Positions 1 to 9,521 of a stretch of DNA of 64,000 nt are shown piece by piece. The notes below the pieces were generated by a model. The model did not search any database, was not told the origin of the DNA, and worked only from the letters and a program-made list of their open reading frames with translations. This stretch comes from Fischerella sp. PCC 9431 (GTDB lineage Bacteria > Cyanobacteriota > Cyanobacteriia > Cyanobacteriales > Nostocaceae): contig NZ_KE650771.1 of assembly GCF_000447295.1 (NCBI RefSeq), positions 6,246,925 to 6,310,924 of the forward strand. Direction: 5' to 3'. A program made the position numbers and the translations under genes. Numbering within the stretch: the first letter of the stretch is position 1; every line of letters starts with the position of its first letter.

Positions 1-82
1 AGTATTAAAAAAAGATAAACACTTCATAGAACCAAAAAATTTCCATTGGCAATTGGCTAGAACTCTAGAAAGATTTACATAG
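1..82 (+). CDS. 3' end of an unidentified gene entering from the left
   Basis: A reading frame open from the window edge ends at a TAG at 80-82 and gives 26 residues ending ...QLARTLERFT. The composition (His, Trp, Arg, charged helix) looks like a protein C-terminus, but it is too short to assign. It could be chance, because any frame has a fair probability of staying open for 26 codons in this AT-rich sequence. Confidence 0.3.
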   Translation, partial: VLKKDKHFIEPKNFHWQLARTLERFT

Positions 83-775
83 GATAGCAAAAGGTTAAAC
101 TCTTTTTACCAAGCAACATTCTAGTCAAACATAATAGTTTCAAGCAAAAGAAAACTAAAGGGAGCATGAAACATGAAAGTTTGTGTATCACTAATTGGTG
201 ACAATCAGCAAAAGAGTATTCTTATCAGTCAAACACTCGAAAATACCTAAAAACAATAGTTATAGCAATCTGTCTTCTAAACTGTAACTTTTACATAGTT
301 ATAGTTTTGATTGGACTAGAAAAATTAAAATCTCCAAATTACGCTTTTGAACGTTAATTGGTATTAAACCCACAAAAGCTATCTAAAGTCATCCTGTTCT
401 AATTCACTTAATACTTAAACAATTTAAATTGTCAGAACAGAGTCTATTGCCAAAATAGACATTATTAGGCATGACAAATGTTAATTGATTGATGTCAACT
501 TCAAAAAGGATAAAAATTGAGGATTTTATGGCTATTAGCAACGTAAGTTATAATACAATATGTAATTAATACTCTTGAATAACTATACATCATATAAATT
601 TTAGCTCCTTACTAATCGAGGATCTAGCTAATCAGGTTTATTTCGGATTTTCATTGATGTCTGCAATCACTAATTATCTAACCAAATCTGACTTACATCA
701 TTTAGCCTCATTTATCATCTCTTCAGAGTGATTAATAACGTTAGTTTTACTCAACTATTTACCTAAATCCCAGAA
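83..775. other. AT-rich gap with one micro-ORF
   Basis: No convincing gene. A 25-codon frame at 173-250 (MKVCVSLIGDNQQKSILISQ...) has a purine-rich stretch (aaagggag) upstream and looks like the first beta strand of a larger enzyme that is now cut short. It could be a relic of a lost gene or a leader ORF. The rest is presumably the upstream region of the hydroxylase gene; no clear operator was seen. Confidence 0.3.
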
Positions 776-2155
776 ATGAATAAACCCACCGTAAATATGA
801 AACTTAATTTAAAACATTGTGATGTTCTTGGCATTGGATTCGGACCCGCCAATATTGCATTAGCAATAGCCTTAGAAGAATTAATGCCTAATGCAAATGT
901 CAAATTTCTTGAAACGCGTGAGCGAAGTATGTGGCAGCCGGAAATGCTGATAGAGCGATCAGATATTCAAAACAATCCTCTCCGAGATTTGGTTACGCCT
1001 AGAAATCCAAGAAGCAAATATACTTTTGTCAATTATTTGTACGAACAAGATCGTTTGTTTGAATATTTAAATCTTGGAATTCAATTCCCTTTACGTAAAG
1101 AATATGCCCATTATATAGAATGGGTTGCTAATCATTTCCAGCATTGGGTAGAGTATAACCAACGCGTTACATTAATTGAAATTATTAATAATGAAAACAG
1201 TGTTGGATTTTCATATCGTGTGACAACTGATTCCGGCAAAATTTACATCGCAAAAGCACTGGTAGTAGCGCCTGGAAGAACGCCATATATACCTCCGCCA
1301 TTCGATAAAGTAAACTCGGACCGAATATGCCACTTGACAAAATATTTAAGTCATGTGAAACAATGGCGACAAAAGCCAACCTGCAAAAAAATAGCAGTTA
1401 TTGGAAGTAGCCAAAGCGCGGTTGAGTTAATACTCGATTTATCAAAAAAATTCTTAAATGCAGAAATTATTGGTATTATAAGAAATTTTGGCTATAGACT
1501 TAAAGATACAAGTCCTTTTACAGGAGAAGTTTATTTTCCAGAGTTTGTTAACTATTACTATCATATTGATAGAGAAAGCAAAGATAAAATTAACCAAGAT
1601 CTGCGATACACTAATTATTCATCAGTTGATGGAGATGTATTGAATGAACTATATCTAAAAATATATGAACAAAAATTAGATAGAGATCAAAAAATATTTG
1701 TAAAAAATAATCGTTTGATCACTGATGTAAGCATAAGAAATGAGAAAATCAGATTATCGATTGTTGAAAAAAATTTGAAACAAGTGGAAGAAGATGAATT
1801 CGATTTAGTCATTCTTGCAACTGGATTTAAGAATTTAGGTTCAAGAGAAAATGAAGAAGCTTATCCTCCTATTCTGAAGCATGTTGAATCTTATTTATGC
1901 ATGAATGATAATGGATATCTCAATATCAACTATGATTACAGTGTTGATTTACTAAATGAAATAAGCTTGTATGCTCCACTGTTTCTTAATGGTCTTTGTG
2001 AATCATCTCATGGTATGGGCGATGCTGGTTCATTTAGTTTACTTTCATTACGATCAGCAATTATTGTGAATGGGTTAAAACAAAAGTTGAAAACATCTCT
2101 AAATACTTCAAAAGAAGAAGTTACAATTCCTTTTTTACAAACTGTTGATAAATAA
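776..2155 (+). CDS. L-lysine/L-ornithine-type N-hydroxylase (flavin monooxygenase)
   Basis: 459 residues, the usual size of the IucD/SidA/PvdA family of FAD- and NADPH-dependent enzymes that hydroxylate the side-chain amine of lysine, ornithine or a diamine. Visible motifs: FAD-binding GIGFGPAN near residues 19-26, NADPH-binding IGSSQSAVE near 210, and the ATGF motif near 348. Such enzymes normally feed siderophore hydroxamates, but no siderophore synthetase or TonB receptor is in view. Two genes downstream lie a cupin and a MetRS-like protein, the partners that turn N-hydroxylated diamino acids into hydrazines, so that is the likelier role. The substrate cannot be read from sequence. First gene of a co-directional run to 9.2 kb. 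An alternative start at Met8 is possible. Confidence 0.9.
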   Translation: MNKPTVNMKLNLKHCDVLGIGFGPANIALAIALEELMPNANVKFLETRERSMWQPEMLIERSDIQNNPLRDLVTPRNPRSKYTFVNYLYEQDRLFEYLNLGIQFPLRKEYAHYIEWVANHFQHWVEYNQRVTLIEIINNENSVGFSYRVTTDSGKIYIAKALVVAPGRTPYIPPPFDKVNSDRICHLTKYLSHVKQWRQKPTCKKIAVIGSSQSAVELILDLSKKFLNAEIIGIIRNFGYRLKDTSPFTGEVYFPEFVNYYYHIDRESKDKINQDLRYTNYSSVDGDVLNELYLKIYEQKLDRDQKIFVKNNRLITDVSIRNEKIRLSIVEKNLKQVEEDEFDLVILATGFKNLGSRENEEAYPPILKHVESYLCMNDNGYLNINYDYSVDLLNEISLYAPLFLNGLCESSHGMGDAGSFSLLSLRSAIIVNGLKQKLKTSLNTSKEEVTIPFLQTVDK

Positions 2156-2383
2156 CAGTAAGTAATCAATCATAAATATTCACACATTGATTTTTAAATT
2201 GGTTCAGGGTTTAAAGTTTATTCGGTGTGTTACTAATTTCTTTAAGTACTTAACTTATTACTTCTGTAGAGAATCAATGAGGTCTAGTACAACAAAAAGC
2301 AATTAGAGACACTCTTGTGTTAAACAAAGAAGCAAGAAACAATAACTCTTGTGAAATTCCTACATTAAGGATTACTTGTACAT

Positions 2384-3793
2384 ATGCAAACACAAATCAG
2401 TAACGCATCTAATATCCAACCTATTGTAAAAACATCAATTCCAGGACCAAAAACACTTGCTTTTCTTCAGAAGCAAGAGCAAAATGAATCTAATGCAAGA
2501 ACCTATCCACGAAATATTCCAATTGCTATTGAACGTGCAATAGGTAGCTATATCGAAGATGTAGATGGTAACATATTCATTGATTTTCTCACAGGAGCAG
2601 GAGTTTTATCGCTTGGTCACAGTCATCCTGAAATTGTGCGTGAAGTACAACAACAAATGAATAATTGTTGTCATGCACTGGATATACCAACAAAGATAAA
2701 AAGCGAATTTACAGAACTTCAACTGTCAATGTTACCGTCAACAATGCGGAATAACATGAAGATTCATTTTTGTGGACCAACTGGAGCAGATGCAGTAGAA
2801 GCGGCCATCAAAATATGTAAGACATATACAGGGAGAGCAGAAGTTGTCTCATTTCAAGGTGCATATCATGGCTCTACCCACGCAGCCATGTCTGTATCTG
2901 GTCTGCTTGAACAAAAAAATAAAATACATAACATTGTTCCTGGAGTACATTTCTTCCCATTTGCCTACTGTTATAGATGTCCTATGGAGCTTTCTTATGA
3001 AAACTGTTCTACAAACTGCACCAAATACTTAGAGAATTCATTGAAAGACTCGCACGGAGGTATACAAAAACCTGCTGCTGTAATCATGGAACTAATACAA
3101 GGAGAGGGAGGTACGATACCAGCTCCAATACAATTTGTCCAAGAAGTAAGGAGAATTACACAAGAACTAGACATTCCACTGATTGTGGATGAGGTTCAAA
3201 CTGGTTGTGGAAGAACAGGAACATGGTTTGCTTTTGAGCAATTTGGAATAACTCCCGACATCATCCTGGCGTCGAAAGCTCTGAGTGGTATAGGAATGCC
3301 CGTTTCTATAGTTATCTATAACAAGAAATTTGATGTATGGTCACCCGGAGCACACATTGGTACATTTCGTGGTAACCAGCTTGCTTTTGCTGCAGGAGCG
3401 GCAGCACTTAAGATAATCAAACGAGACAATATTTTGGAAAATGTCAAGGAGCTAAGTTGTTATCTAATGGAACATCTCAACAGCTTAAAACAAGAACTGG
3501 CAATCATTGGTGATGTCAGAGGAAGGGGGTTCATGATAGGTATAGAAATAGTTGAACCGCATACTAATAAAGGAGCAGGCTGGATTGCAAAATTAATTCG
3601 TAAGGAACTGCTAGCTAATGGTCTAATTATTGAACTAGGTGGTCGTAACGATTGTGTTATTAGATTGCTGCCTCCACTAAATGTGGATCGCAATACAGTT
3701 GATGCTGCTCTAAAAATTCTGGAGCATGGTTTGAGGACGGTAGAAGCAAGTATTGAACAAAAATTATCCGGAAATCTTGTGTCTTTTAGTTAG
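2384..3793 (+). CDS. Class III PLP aminotransferase, diaminobutyrate-aminotransferase-like
   Basis: 469 residues with the fold-type I class III pattern: a DGNxFIDFLTGAG-type N-terminal motif (about 60-75), FCGPTGADAVEAA (about 128-140), the aspartate motif IVDEVQTGCGRTG (about 266-278) and the PLP lysine in ASKALSGIG (about 297). It most resembles 2,4-diaminobutyrate:2-oxoglutarate aminotransferases (EctB/Dat type), which make L-2,4-diaminobutyrate from aspartate semialdehyde. In context it may supply or interconvert the diamine hydroxylated by the gene upstream. It ends 13 bp before the cupin start, and the cupin's ribosome-binding site (gaggag) abuts its stop codon, so the genes are probably co-transcribed. 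Exact substrate unknown. Confidence 0.82.
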   Translation: MQTQISNASNIQPIVKTSIPGPKTLAFLQKQEQNESNARTYPRNIPIAIERAIGSYIEDVDGNIFIDFLTGAGVLSLGHSHPEIVREVQQQMNNCCHALDIPTKIKSEFTELQLSMLPSTMRNNMKIHFCGPTGADAVEAAIKICKTYTGRAEVVSFQGAYHGSTHAAMSVSGLLEQKNKIHNIVPGVHFFPFAYCYRCPMELSYENCSTNCTKYLENSLKDSHGGIQKPAAVIMELIQGEGGTIPAPIQFVQEVRRITQELDIPLIVDEVQTGCGRTGTWFAFEQFGITPDIILASKALSGIGMPVSIVIYNKKFDVWSPGAHIGTFRGNQLAFAAGAAALKIIKRDNILENVKELSCYLMEHLNSLKQELAIIGDVRGRGFMIGIEIVEPHTNKGAGWIAKLIRKELLANGLIIELGGRNDCVIRLLPPLNVDRNTVDAALKILEHGLRTVEASIEQKLSGNLVSFS

Positions 3794-3806
3794 AGGAGAT
3801 TTAGAC

Positions 3807-4175
3807 ATGAAAATATTGGACAAAATGGATTGGAAAGACCTCAAGCATGAAGAAAAATTTGGTTGTGATATGAAAAGACTATTGCCTTGGCCAGGACTTG
3901 TTGTTCCATTTGGTGGTGCTTGGGGTGTTGTGAAAAGCGGTACACGTTCACTTCCCGATCAGCATGAAAAATATGAACTAAATATTGGCATAGCTGGCAA
4001 AGCAAAAATCAACCTTGGAGAAGATATATATGAAGTGGAAAAAGGAGATGTAATTGTTATTCCTCCAAATATTCCCCACTATTATCAAAATGAAGAACAA
4101 CAGGACTTTCATGTGTATAGTCTCTGGTGGGATAAAGAGTTAGCAGAACAATATTTAGAACAAGTAAAAGCGTAA
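3807..4175 (+). CDS. Small cupin, probable N-N bond-forming half of a split hydrazine synthetase
   Basis: 122 residues from the ATG at 3807, chosen because GAGGAG lies 8-14 bp upstream; a longer frame from 3753 would overlap the aminotransferase and lacks such a site. A single cupin barrel: motif 1 appears as DQHEKYELNIGIAG and motif 2 as GDVIVIPPNIPHYYQN, giving His/Glu/His metal-ligand candidates. On its own a cupin says little. Four bases after its stop begins a MetRS-like protein. In Spb40 (s56-p1), Tri28 (triacsin) and PyrN (pyrazomycin), a zinc cupin fused to a MetRS-like domain joins an N-hydroxylated diamino acid to a second amino acid through an N-N bond. This pair looks like an unfused version. 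The role is inferred from context. Confidence 0.75.
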   Translation: MKILDKMDWKDLKHEEKFGCDMKRLLPWPGLVVPFGGAWGVVKSGTRSLPDQHEKYELNIGIAGKAKINLGEDIYEVEKGDVIVIPPNIPHYYQNEEQQDFHVYSLWWDKELAEQYLEQVKA

Positions 4176-4179
4176 CAAA

Positions 4180-5790
4180 ATGCCTAATAAATATATAGTA
4201 ACGTTCGCAGCGCCAACTACAAATGGCGACCTTCACATTGGTCATTTATCAGGTCCATATTTAGCGGCAGATGTGTTTACCAGAGCACGCCGTCTACTAG
4301 GAGATGATGTTCTATTCATATCTTTTTCTGATGACTACAATAACTATGTAGTAAGAAAGGCGAAACAGCTTAATACTAGCAAAGAGGAACTTGTTACTCA
4401 CTACGGTATACAAATCGAAAACACATTGAAAAAAGCTGATATTCAAGTAAATCATTTTATGAAAGCACTGAATAACCAGCATTACCGAGAAGCGGTACAT
4501 CAATTTTTCTATCACGTATCTAATGCTAATACGCTTTTTAGCAATTTCAGTGAAATCCCGTTTTGTCAAGATTGCAAAATATACGGTTATGAAGCGTTTG
4601 CACGGGGTACTTGTAATTACTGTGGAAGCAGCACTGATTCTAGTCAATGCGAAACTTGTGCAAGACCTCCAGTTATTGATCAAATAGAAGACTTTAAATG
4701 TATCCAATGTGGTCAACAGATGTCCAAAGTTCCAGTGGAGCAACAGTTTCTTAAAATTGAACACTATCGGAAGTATCTTCTGGAATTTTATCAAAAAAAA
4801 CCTCTACGACCAGCACTGAGGCAATTTATAGATACTGTTTCAAACCAGTCCAATTTAACGTGGGCAATTACACGTCCGCATGAATGGGGAATTAAACTTC
4901 CAGGTGATGATACTACCATTTTGCATACATGGTTCAACGGAATTGCTGGCTATTATGGTGCGTCCGTTGAGTGGTCACAGCAGCAAGATAATCCTACTTT
5001 ATATCGCTCATACTGGCACAGTCCTGACACCACATTAGTACACTTTATTGGCTTTGACTGCTCCTTCAGCCATGCGGTAGTCTATCCATGTCTATTAAGT
5101 GAACAAAATGATTATCCAAAAGACATATGGATTCATACAAATGCTTTCCTTAACCTTGATGGACATTACTTCTCGACCAGTAGAGGAATTGCAATCTGGG
5201 CTAGTGAATTACTTGATTATGTAAGTGCAGATTTGTTGAGATTTTATTTGACGTTAGTGGCACCAGAACAAGAGAGTGCAGATTTTAGAATGAGAGAGTT
5301 TTGTGATACAGTAAATGAAAAGCTTGTCACTAGCTTAAATGAAATCATGCGTATAGTCGAAAACTCAATGCAAGTACAAGTAGATGAAATACCCAACATT
5401 GAGTATTACACTGAACAACTATACTTACTACGCGAGGATTGGATTGCATCTGCCAGTAAATCAACCTTTTCAATGCGAAGAATGGGTAATGTCTTGGTCA
5501 AGCTTATTGATTTGATGCAAGAAGTTGCATTGCAACATCCTCATGAACTTCCTAGACTTTTTGCTATGTACAGCCTGATGAGTCTCCCCATACAACCTGA
5601 GTTTAGCCGTAAGCTAGCTGATTATCTAGGATTGCCAGAAGAGTGGGGCCTCAACTGGCTTCGTAACGGAGGAAGTTTACCCCAATTACCTAGAATTCAA
5701 GGAAGCAGACAAGCACCTTATTTTTCCAAAATTGCCGAAGAAGTAGTTGAGAAGTTTGCTTTCAAAGGAACTGAATATGCAGTAATTTAA
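4180..5790 (+). CDS. MetRS-like amino-acid-activating enzyme, probable hydrazine synthetase subunit
   Basis: 536 residues, a class I methionyl-tRNA-synthetase-like protein. The HIGH motif is at residues 19-22, zinc-knuckle cysteines lie at about 128-170 (CQDC, CNYC, CETC, CIQC), and the KMSKS position reads FSTSRG near 330. Housekeeping MetRS would show KMSKS here, so the loop is altered. The anticodon-binding region is short and there is no C-terminal tRNA-binding extension. Known homologues in hydrazine pathways activate an amino acid (Gly, Ser or Glu) and load it on the N-OH oxygen before cupin-driven rearrangement. The start lies 4 bp after the cupin stop with little Shine-Dalgarno, implying translational coupling. 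The alternative, a plain paralogous MetRS, is unlikely in this neighbourhood. Confidence 0.82.
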   Translation: MPNKYIVTFAAPTTNGDLHIGHLSGPYLAADVFTRARRLLGDDVLFISFSDDYNNYVVRKAKQLNTSKEELVTHYGIQIENTLKKADIQVNHFMKALNNQHYREAVHQFFYHVSNANTLFSNFSEIPFCQDCKIYGYEAFARGTCNYCGSSTDSSQCETCARPPVIDQIEDFKCIQCGQQMSKVPVEQQFLKIEHYRKYLLEFYQKKPLRPALRQFIDTVSNQSNLTWAITRPHEWGIKLPGDDTTILHTWFNGIAGYYGASVEWSQQQDNPTLYRSYWHSPDTTLVHFIGFDCSFSHAVVYPCLLSEQNDYPKDIWIHTNAFLNLDGHYFSTSRGIAIWASELLDYVSADLLRFYLTLVAPEQESADFRMREFCDTVNEKLVTSLNEIMRIVENSMQVQVDEIPNIEYYTEQLYLLREDWIASASKSTFSMRRMGNVLVKLIDLMQEVALQHPHELPRLFAMYSLMSLPIQPEFSRKLADYLGLPEEWGLNWLRNGGSLPQLPRIQGSRQAPYFSKIAEEVVEKFAFKGTEYAVI

Positions 5791-5941
5791 TGTCTGCATA
5801 AAAAACTGATTATTTCGGCGATCGCATTTGATAAGGAAAGAGGGAGGGCTAGCGCTACTTATCTATCACTCTCTCATAGTGCAACACTCTCAACGCTTTT
5901 TTTAATTACACTGGAAACTTGCAGAGAACCTTTGCAGATTT

Positions 5942-7321
5942 ATGGAAGATCAGGAACTTGTAGTTTGCTCTGAAGATTGCAATCTGGTAACAGACCTTTA
6001 TCAGTTAACTATGACGGCTTGCTACGTCGCTGAGGAATTAGACCAAAAATGGGCTAGTTTTGAGCTATTCACACGCTCTTTGCCAAAAAATTTTGGTTAC
6101 TTGATTGCTATGGGTCTAGCCCAAGCCCTAGAATATTTGGAGAAGTTTCACTTTAGTACCGCTCAAATTGAGTCCCTACAGTCAACAGGAATTTTCAACA
6201 ATGTTCCAAAGCGTTTCTGGTCACTATTGTCTGGGGCTCGCTTTAGTGGAAATGTTTGGGCGGTACCTGAAGGAACAGCTATTTTTGCCAATGAACCTCT
6301 TTTAAGGATAGAAGCACCACTGTGGCAAGCGTTTTTCTTTGGAACATACCTTTTGAATACACTAAACTACCAAACTTTGATTGCAACTAAGGCGGCTCGC
6401 ATAAGAGATGCGGCTGGATCAGAAGTAAAATTACTAGAAGGTGGGACACGACGGGCTTTCGGTCCTCAAGCTTCTGTTTGGGCAGCTAGAGCAGCTTTGG
6501 CAGCTGGATTTGATTCTACGTCTAATGTGTTAGCGGCACTGAAGTTAGGTCGTCAACCGAGTGGTAGTATAGCCCATGCCTTTATCATGGCAAGTGCAGC
6601 CATGGAAGGAAGTGAGGCACAAGCTTTTATGATATCCAATAGTCTATTTCCTGATGCATCTCTAGTACTTGACACCTATGATACAGTTACTGCTGCCAAT
6701 AACCTTGCAGATATGGTGAGAACTAGAAAAGTAGAATTGCAAGGGGTGCGCTTAGATTCTGGTAATCTAACTGCTCTGTCTCAAAAAGTGCGATCACTTT
6801 TACCGCCCGAAGTTTTGATCTTTGCCAGTGGTGATTTAGATGAGTGGGCAATTACTAAGCTACGTAACAATGGTGCTTGCATTGATGGGTATAGTGTCGG
6901 TACTCAATTAGTTACTGGCTATGCAATGAACGGTGTTTACAAAATTGTAGAAGTCGAGGGGATTCCAATCATGAAACATTCTAGTGGTAAAGTAAATTAT
7001 CCTGGTCGCAAGCAAATATTTCGTCGCTTTGAGCATCAGAAAATTCAGGGAGATCGACTAGGATTAATAACGGAAGCTCCGCAGCAAGATGAACAGCCTT
7101 TAATGCAGTTAATGTTTAAACAAGGACAAAGACTGCACCCTCCAGAAACTCTAGAAAAAATCTTTGAACGTACTGCTCAATCTGTTGCTAGCCTTACTAC
7201 AGAAGTTCGCCAAATTGATCAACCTATACCAATTCAACCGCAAATTTCGATTGAGCTACAGAATCTAACTAAGCAAGCACATGAAGCAGTTCCATTGCAA
7301 CAATTTGCGTTGCTTCAGTAA
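5942..7321 (+). CDS. pncB: Nicotinate phosphoribosyltransferase
   Basis: 459 residues, matching PncB/NAPRTase length. Family features: TDLYQLTMTACY at about 18-29 and VRLDSGNL, SGDLDEWAI and GYSVGTQLVTG in the phosphoribosyl-binding half. The enzyme normally joins nicotinate to PRPP for NAD salvage. It is separated from the MetRS-like gene by 151 bp and points the same way. No other NAD gene is nearby, so it is either an inserted housekeeping copy or a recruited phosphoribosyltransferase acting on a heterocycle made by the pathway. The sequence gives no way to choose; no active-site change was noticed by eye. The long Gln/Pro-rich tail (about 410-459) is probably a flexible extension. Confidence 0.88.
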   Translation: MEDQELVVCSEDCNLVTDLYQLTMTACYVAEELDQKWASFELFTRSLPKNFGYLIAMGLAQALEYLEKFHFSTAQIESLQSTGIFNNVPKRFWSLLSGARFSGNVWAVPEGTAIFANEPLLRIEAPLWQAFFFGTYLLNTLNYQTLIATKAARIRDAAGSEVKLLEGGTRRAFGPQASVWAARAALAAGFDSTSNVLAALKLGRQPSGSIAHAFIMASAAMEGSEAQAFMISNSLFPDASLVLDTYDTVTAANNLADMVRTRKVELQGVRLDSGNLTALSQKVRSLLPPEVLIFASGDLDEWAITKLRNNGACIDGYSVGTQLVTGYAMNGVYKIVEVEGIPIMKHSSGKVNYPGRKQIFRRFEHQKIQGDRLGLITEAPQQDEQPLMQLMFKQGQRLHPPETLEKIFERTAQSVASLTTEVRQIDQPIPIQPQISIELQNLTKQAHEAVPLQQFALLQ

Positions 7322-7555
7322 GCACCTTAACTGTGTATTAGTTTATTCATGAAATCATAGAAATAAGGATAAAAATATGCCAAGTTAATGTATTGCAGTA
7401 ATTGAAAGGTAAAAATTTAGAATAACTGATGATATTCATCTGTGATTCTAGGTAGGTTGTTATCTTCGTCCCAACCAACTTCTTAAATCTTTGTTGATTA
7501 CTAAAAAGTTTACGAAGAAACGCTAATCAAAAAATATTGATAGAGGTAAAAATCT

Positions 7556-9157
7556 ATGCAACAAAAATACCAGGTTATCATCTTAGGCTCTGGAATAGCT
7601 GGCACCATGTTGGCTGCTATATTAGCTAGACATAAAGTAAAAGTCCTCGTAATTGATAAAGGTTCTCATCCAAAATTTGCTATTGGTGAATCGACTATTC
7701 CTTACACAACATTCACTATAGCTGGTATTTCAGAGTTATTTGATATACCTGAATTACATCCTGCAAATATTAGGCAAAAAGTTTTACATAGTTGTGGTAT
7801 CAAAAAAAATCTTTCTTTTGCATACCACCATGCGGGAAAGGAGCAAATACAACAAGAAGTCACGCAGAGTAATTCAGGAGTAGCAGAGCTTCATTTCTTT
7901 CGTCAGGATTTAGATAGCTATCTATTACAAGTTGCCATCCGTTATGGTGTTAACATCAAACAAAATTGTAATATCTCAGATATAGAGTTTAGCTCAAATG
8001 GCAAAGATGTTTTGGTAACTAGTACAGAAGGAGAAGAATTTTTAGCTTCTTATGTGGTTGATGCAATTGGATACTCTTCCATCTTGGCTAAAAAGTTTGA
8101 CTTACGGGAAAATCCCACACATCTGAAATCTCATACGCGTAGTTTGTTTACGCACATGATAGATGTCCCATATTTCGAGGTATGCGTCCATCCCCAGAAA
8201 GTACATTCTATGCCAGTTAACTTTTATGAGGGAACTGTTCATCATCTGTTTGATGGTGGATGGATCTGGGTAATCCCCTTTAACAATCATAAAGATTCTA
8301 CAAATCCTCTTTGCAGTGTAGGCTTACAATTGGATGCTCGTCGATTCCCAAATACTGATATTCCACCTGAGCAAGAATTTTTTGAAATTATATCCAAATA
8401 TCCCAGCATTTATAAACAATTTAAAAATGCCAAATCTGTAAGAGATTGGATTTCAATACCTCGACTACAGTATTCTTCTCAAAAATGTGTTGGAGATAGA
8501 TACTGTCTGATTCCTAATTCCTATGGCTTTGTTGACCCCTTATTTTCTAGAGGACTCGCTTCAAATTGTGGAGGCGTTAAATATCTCGCGACTTTGATTT
8601 TAGAGGCTACCAAAGAGGATGATTTTTCTGAAGAACGTTTTCAACACTTAAATGAAATTTATCGCAAAGAACTTGATCTTCATGATTCCTTAGTATACGG
8701 AGCTTATATATCCTTCAATGATTTTGAACTTTGGAAATGTTGGCAAGGAGTTTGGACAATTGCAGAATTCATAAACTTTTTTCAAGTAGTGATGACTCTT
8801 AACCAGTTAAAGAATGGCAATCCAAACCCTTTTAAAAAACTTGATATAATGGGACCTATTCAAGAGTTGAATCCATTTATCAAAGAAGCTGTTCATGAAA
8901 TGGAACAAGTAGACAAAGGAAATTTATCCACAAAAGCAGCAGCTAAAAATATTAAAGATTTGTTGCAGCAGATTGATTTTTTACCTGAGCCTCTCAAATT
9001 TTCTTTTTCAAGACGCTTTTTTAAGCCGAGTATGTTGAAATTAATGGAAGTTGCACACTGGTTGGAGTTTAAATCAACTCCCAATGTTAGAAGTTATTAC
9101 GAAACTTTTAATCCCTTCAAATTTAATCAAGTGGTAAAAGAAATGGCAAAAAGGTAA
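7556..9157 (+). CDS. Flavin-dependent halogenase (tryptophan-halogenase superfamily)
   Basis: 533 residues, the expected size. FAD-binding GSGIAG at 11-16, a GESTIP segment at 44-49, the halogenase WxWxIP motif as WIWVIP near 235, and FxxPxxSxG as FVDPLFSRG near 324. The last two together are characteristic of genuine FADH2-dependent halogenases rather than other flavin monooxygenases. It needs a separate flavin reductase, and none is encoded here. 234 bp follow pncB, and a strong hairpin terminator comes about 50 bp after the stop, so this closes the left unit. Substrate unknown: it could chlorinate a product of the hydrazine module or work with the NRPS line next door. Confidence 0.85.
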   Translation: MQQKYQVIILGSGIAGTMLAAILARHKVKVLVIDKGSHPKFAIGESTIPYTTFTIAGISELFDIPELHPANIRQKVLHSCGIKKNLSFAYHHAGKEQIQQEVTQSNSGVAELHFFRQDLDSYLLQVAIRYGVNIKQNCNISDIEFSSNGKDVLVTSTEGEEFLASYVVDAIGYSSILAKKFDLRENPTHLKSHTRSLFTHMIDVPYFEVCVHPQKVHSMPVNFYEGTVHHLFDGGWIWVIPFNNHKDSTNPLCSVGLQLDARRFPNTDIPPEQEFFEIISKYPSIYKQFKNAKSVRDWISIPRLQYSSQKCVGDRYCLIPNSYGFVDPLFSRGLASNCGGVKYLATLILEATKEDDFSEERFQHLNEIYRKELDLHDSLVYGAYISFNDFELWKCWQGVWTIAEFINFFQVVMTLNQLKNGNPNPFKKLDIMGPIQELNPFIKEAVHEMEQVDKGNLSTKAAAKNIKDLLQQIDFLPEPLKFSFSRRFFKPSMLKLMEVAHWLEFKSTPNVRSYYETFNPFKFNQVVKEMAKR

Positions 9158-9204
9158 AGAATATAAAAATTTTTAGGTATATTATAACCTTTTTGTCACA
9201 CTGT

Positions 9205-9253
9205 AATACTGGATTTATGATATTTCTTCAAGCGTTAAATCCAGTATTTTTTT
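9205..9253 (+). terminator. Rho-independent terminator after the halogenase gene
   Basis: A perfect 13-bp inverted repeat (AATACTGGATTTA at 9205-9217 against 9236-9248), an 18-nt loop and a run of seven T. Placed 48 bp after the halogenase stop, it closes the 0.8-9.2 kb unit. Confidence 0.85.
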
Positions 9254-9521
9254 ATTCAAATTTTTATTATCAAAGTATAAAAATCTATAGATATTATACT
9301 GAGGAATAAATACTTGTATAGCTAGCTTTTAGTGGTTTGTCATCAAGATTTTGACAGGCTTAGGCAGTTTTTAGTAAACACTAAAGTGCTTAAGTGAGTA
9401 AGGACTAAAGTCCACAATACAAACCTATTGAAATTAATGTGGTGGAGTAATACCAATTCACGAAAAATTTGATTCAAATATGGAAGCTTTCTTTGCTCCT
9501 CCATTAAGGAGGATATCACAA
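9254..9521. other. Intergenic, degenerate repeat-like sequence
   Basis: No gene seen. The part at about 9380-9425 (actaaagtgcttaagtgagtaaggactaaagtcc) resembles small interspersed cyanobacterial repeats with internal symmetry. It precedes two gene remnants, consistent with a decayed junction. Confidence 0.35.

Noticed and set aside
776..2155. Siderophore gene
   Set aside because: No IucA/IucC-type synthetase, acetyltransferase partner, TonB receptor or Fur-box-like sequence was seen nearby.
4180..5790. Housekeeping methionyl-tRNA synthetase
   Set aside because: The KMSKS loop is altered to FSTSRG, the C-terminal region is short, and it is coupled to a cupin and an N-hydroxylase, as in hydrazine pathways.
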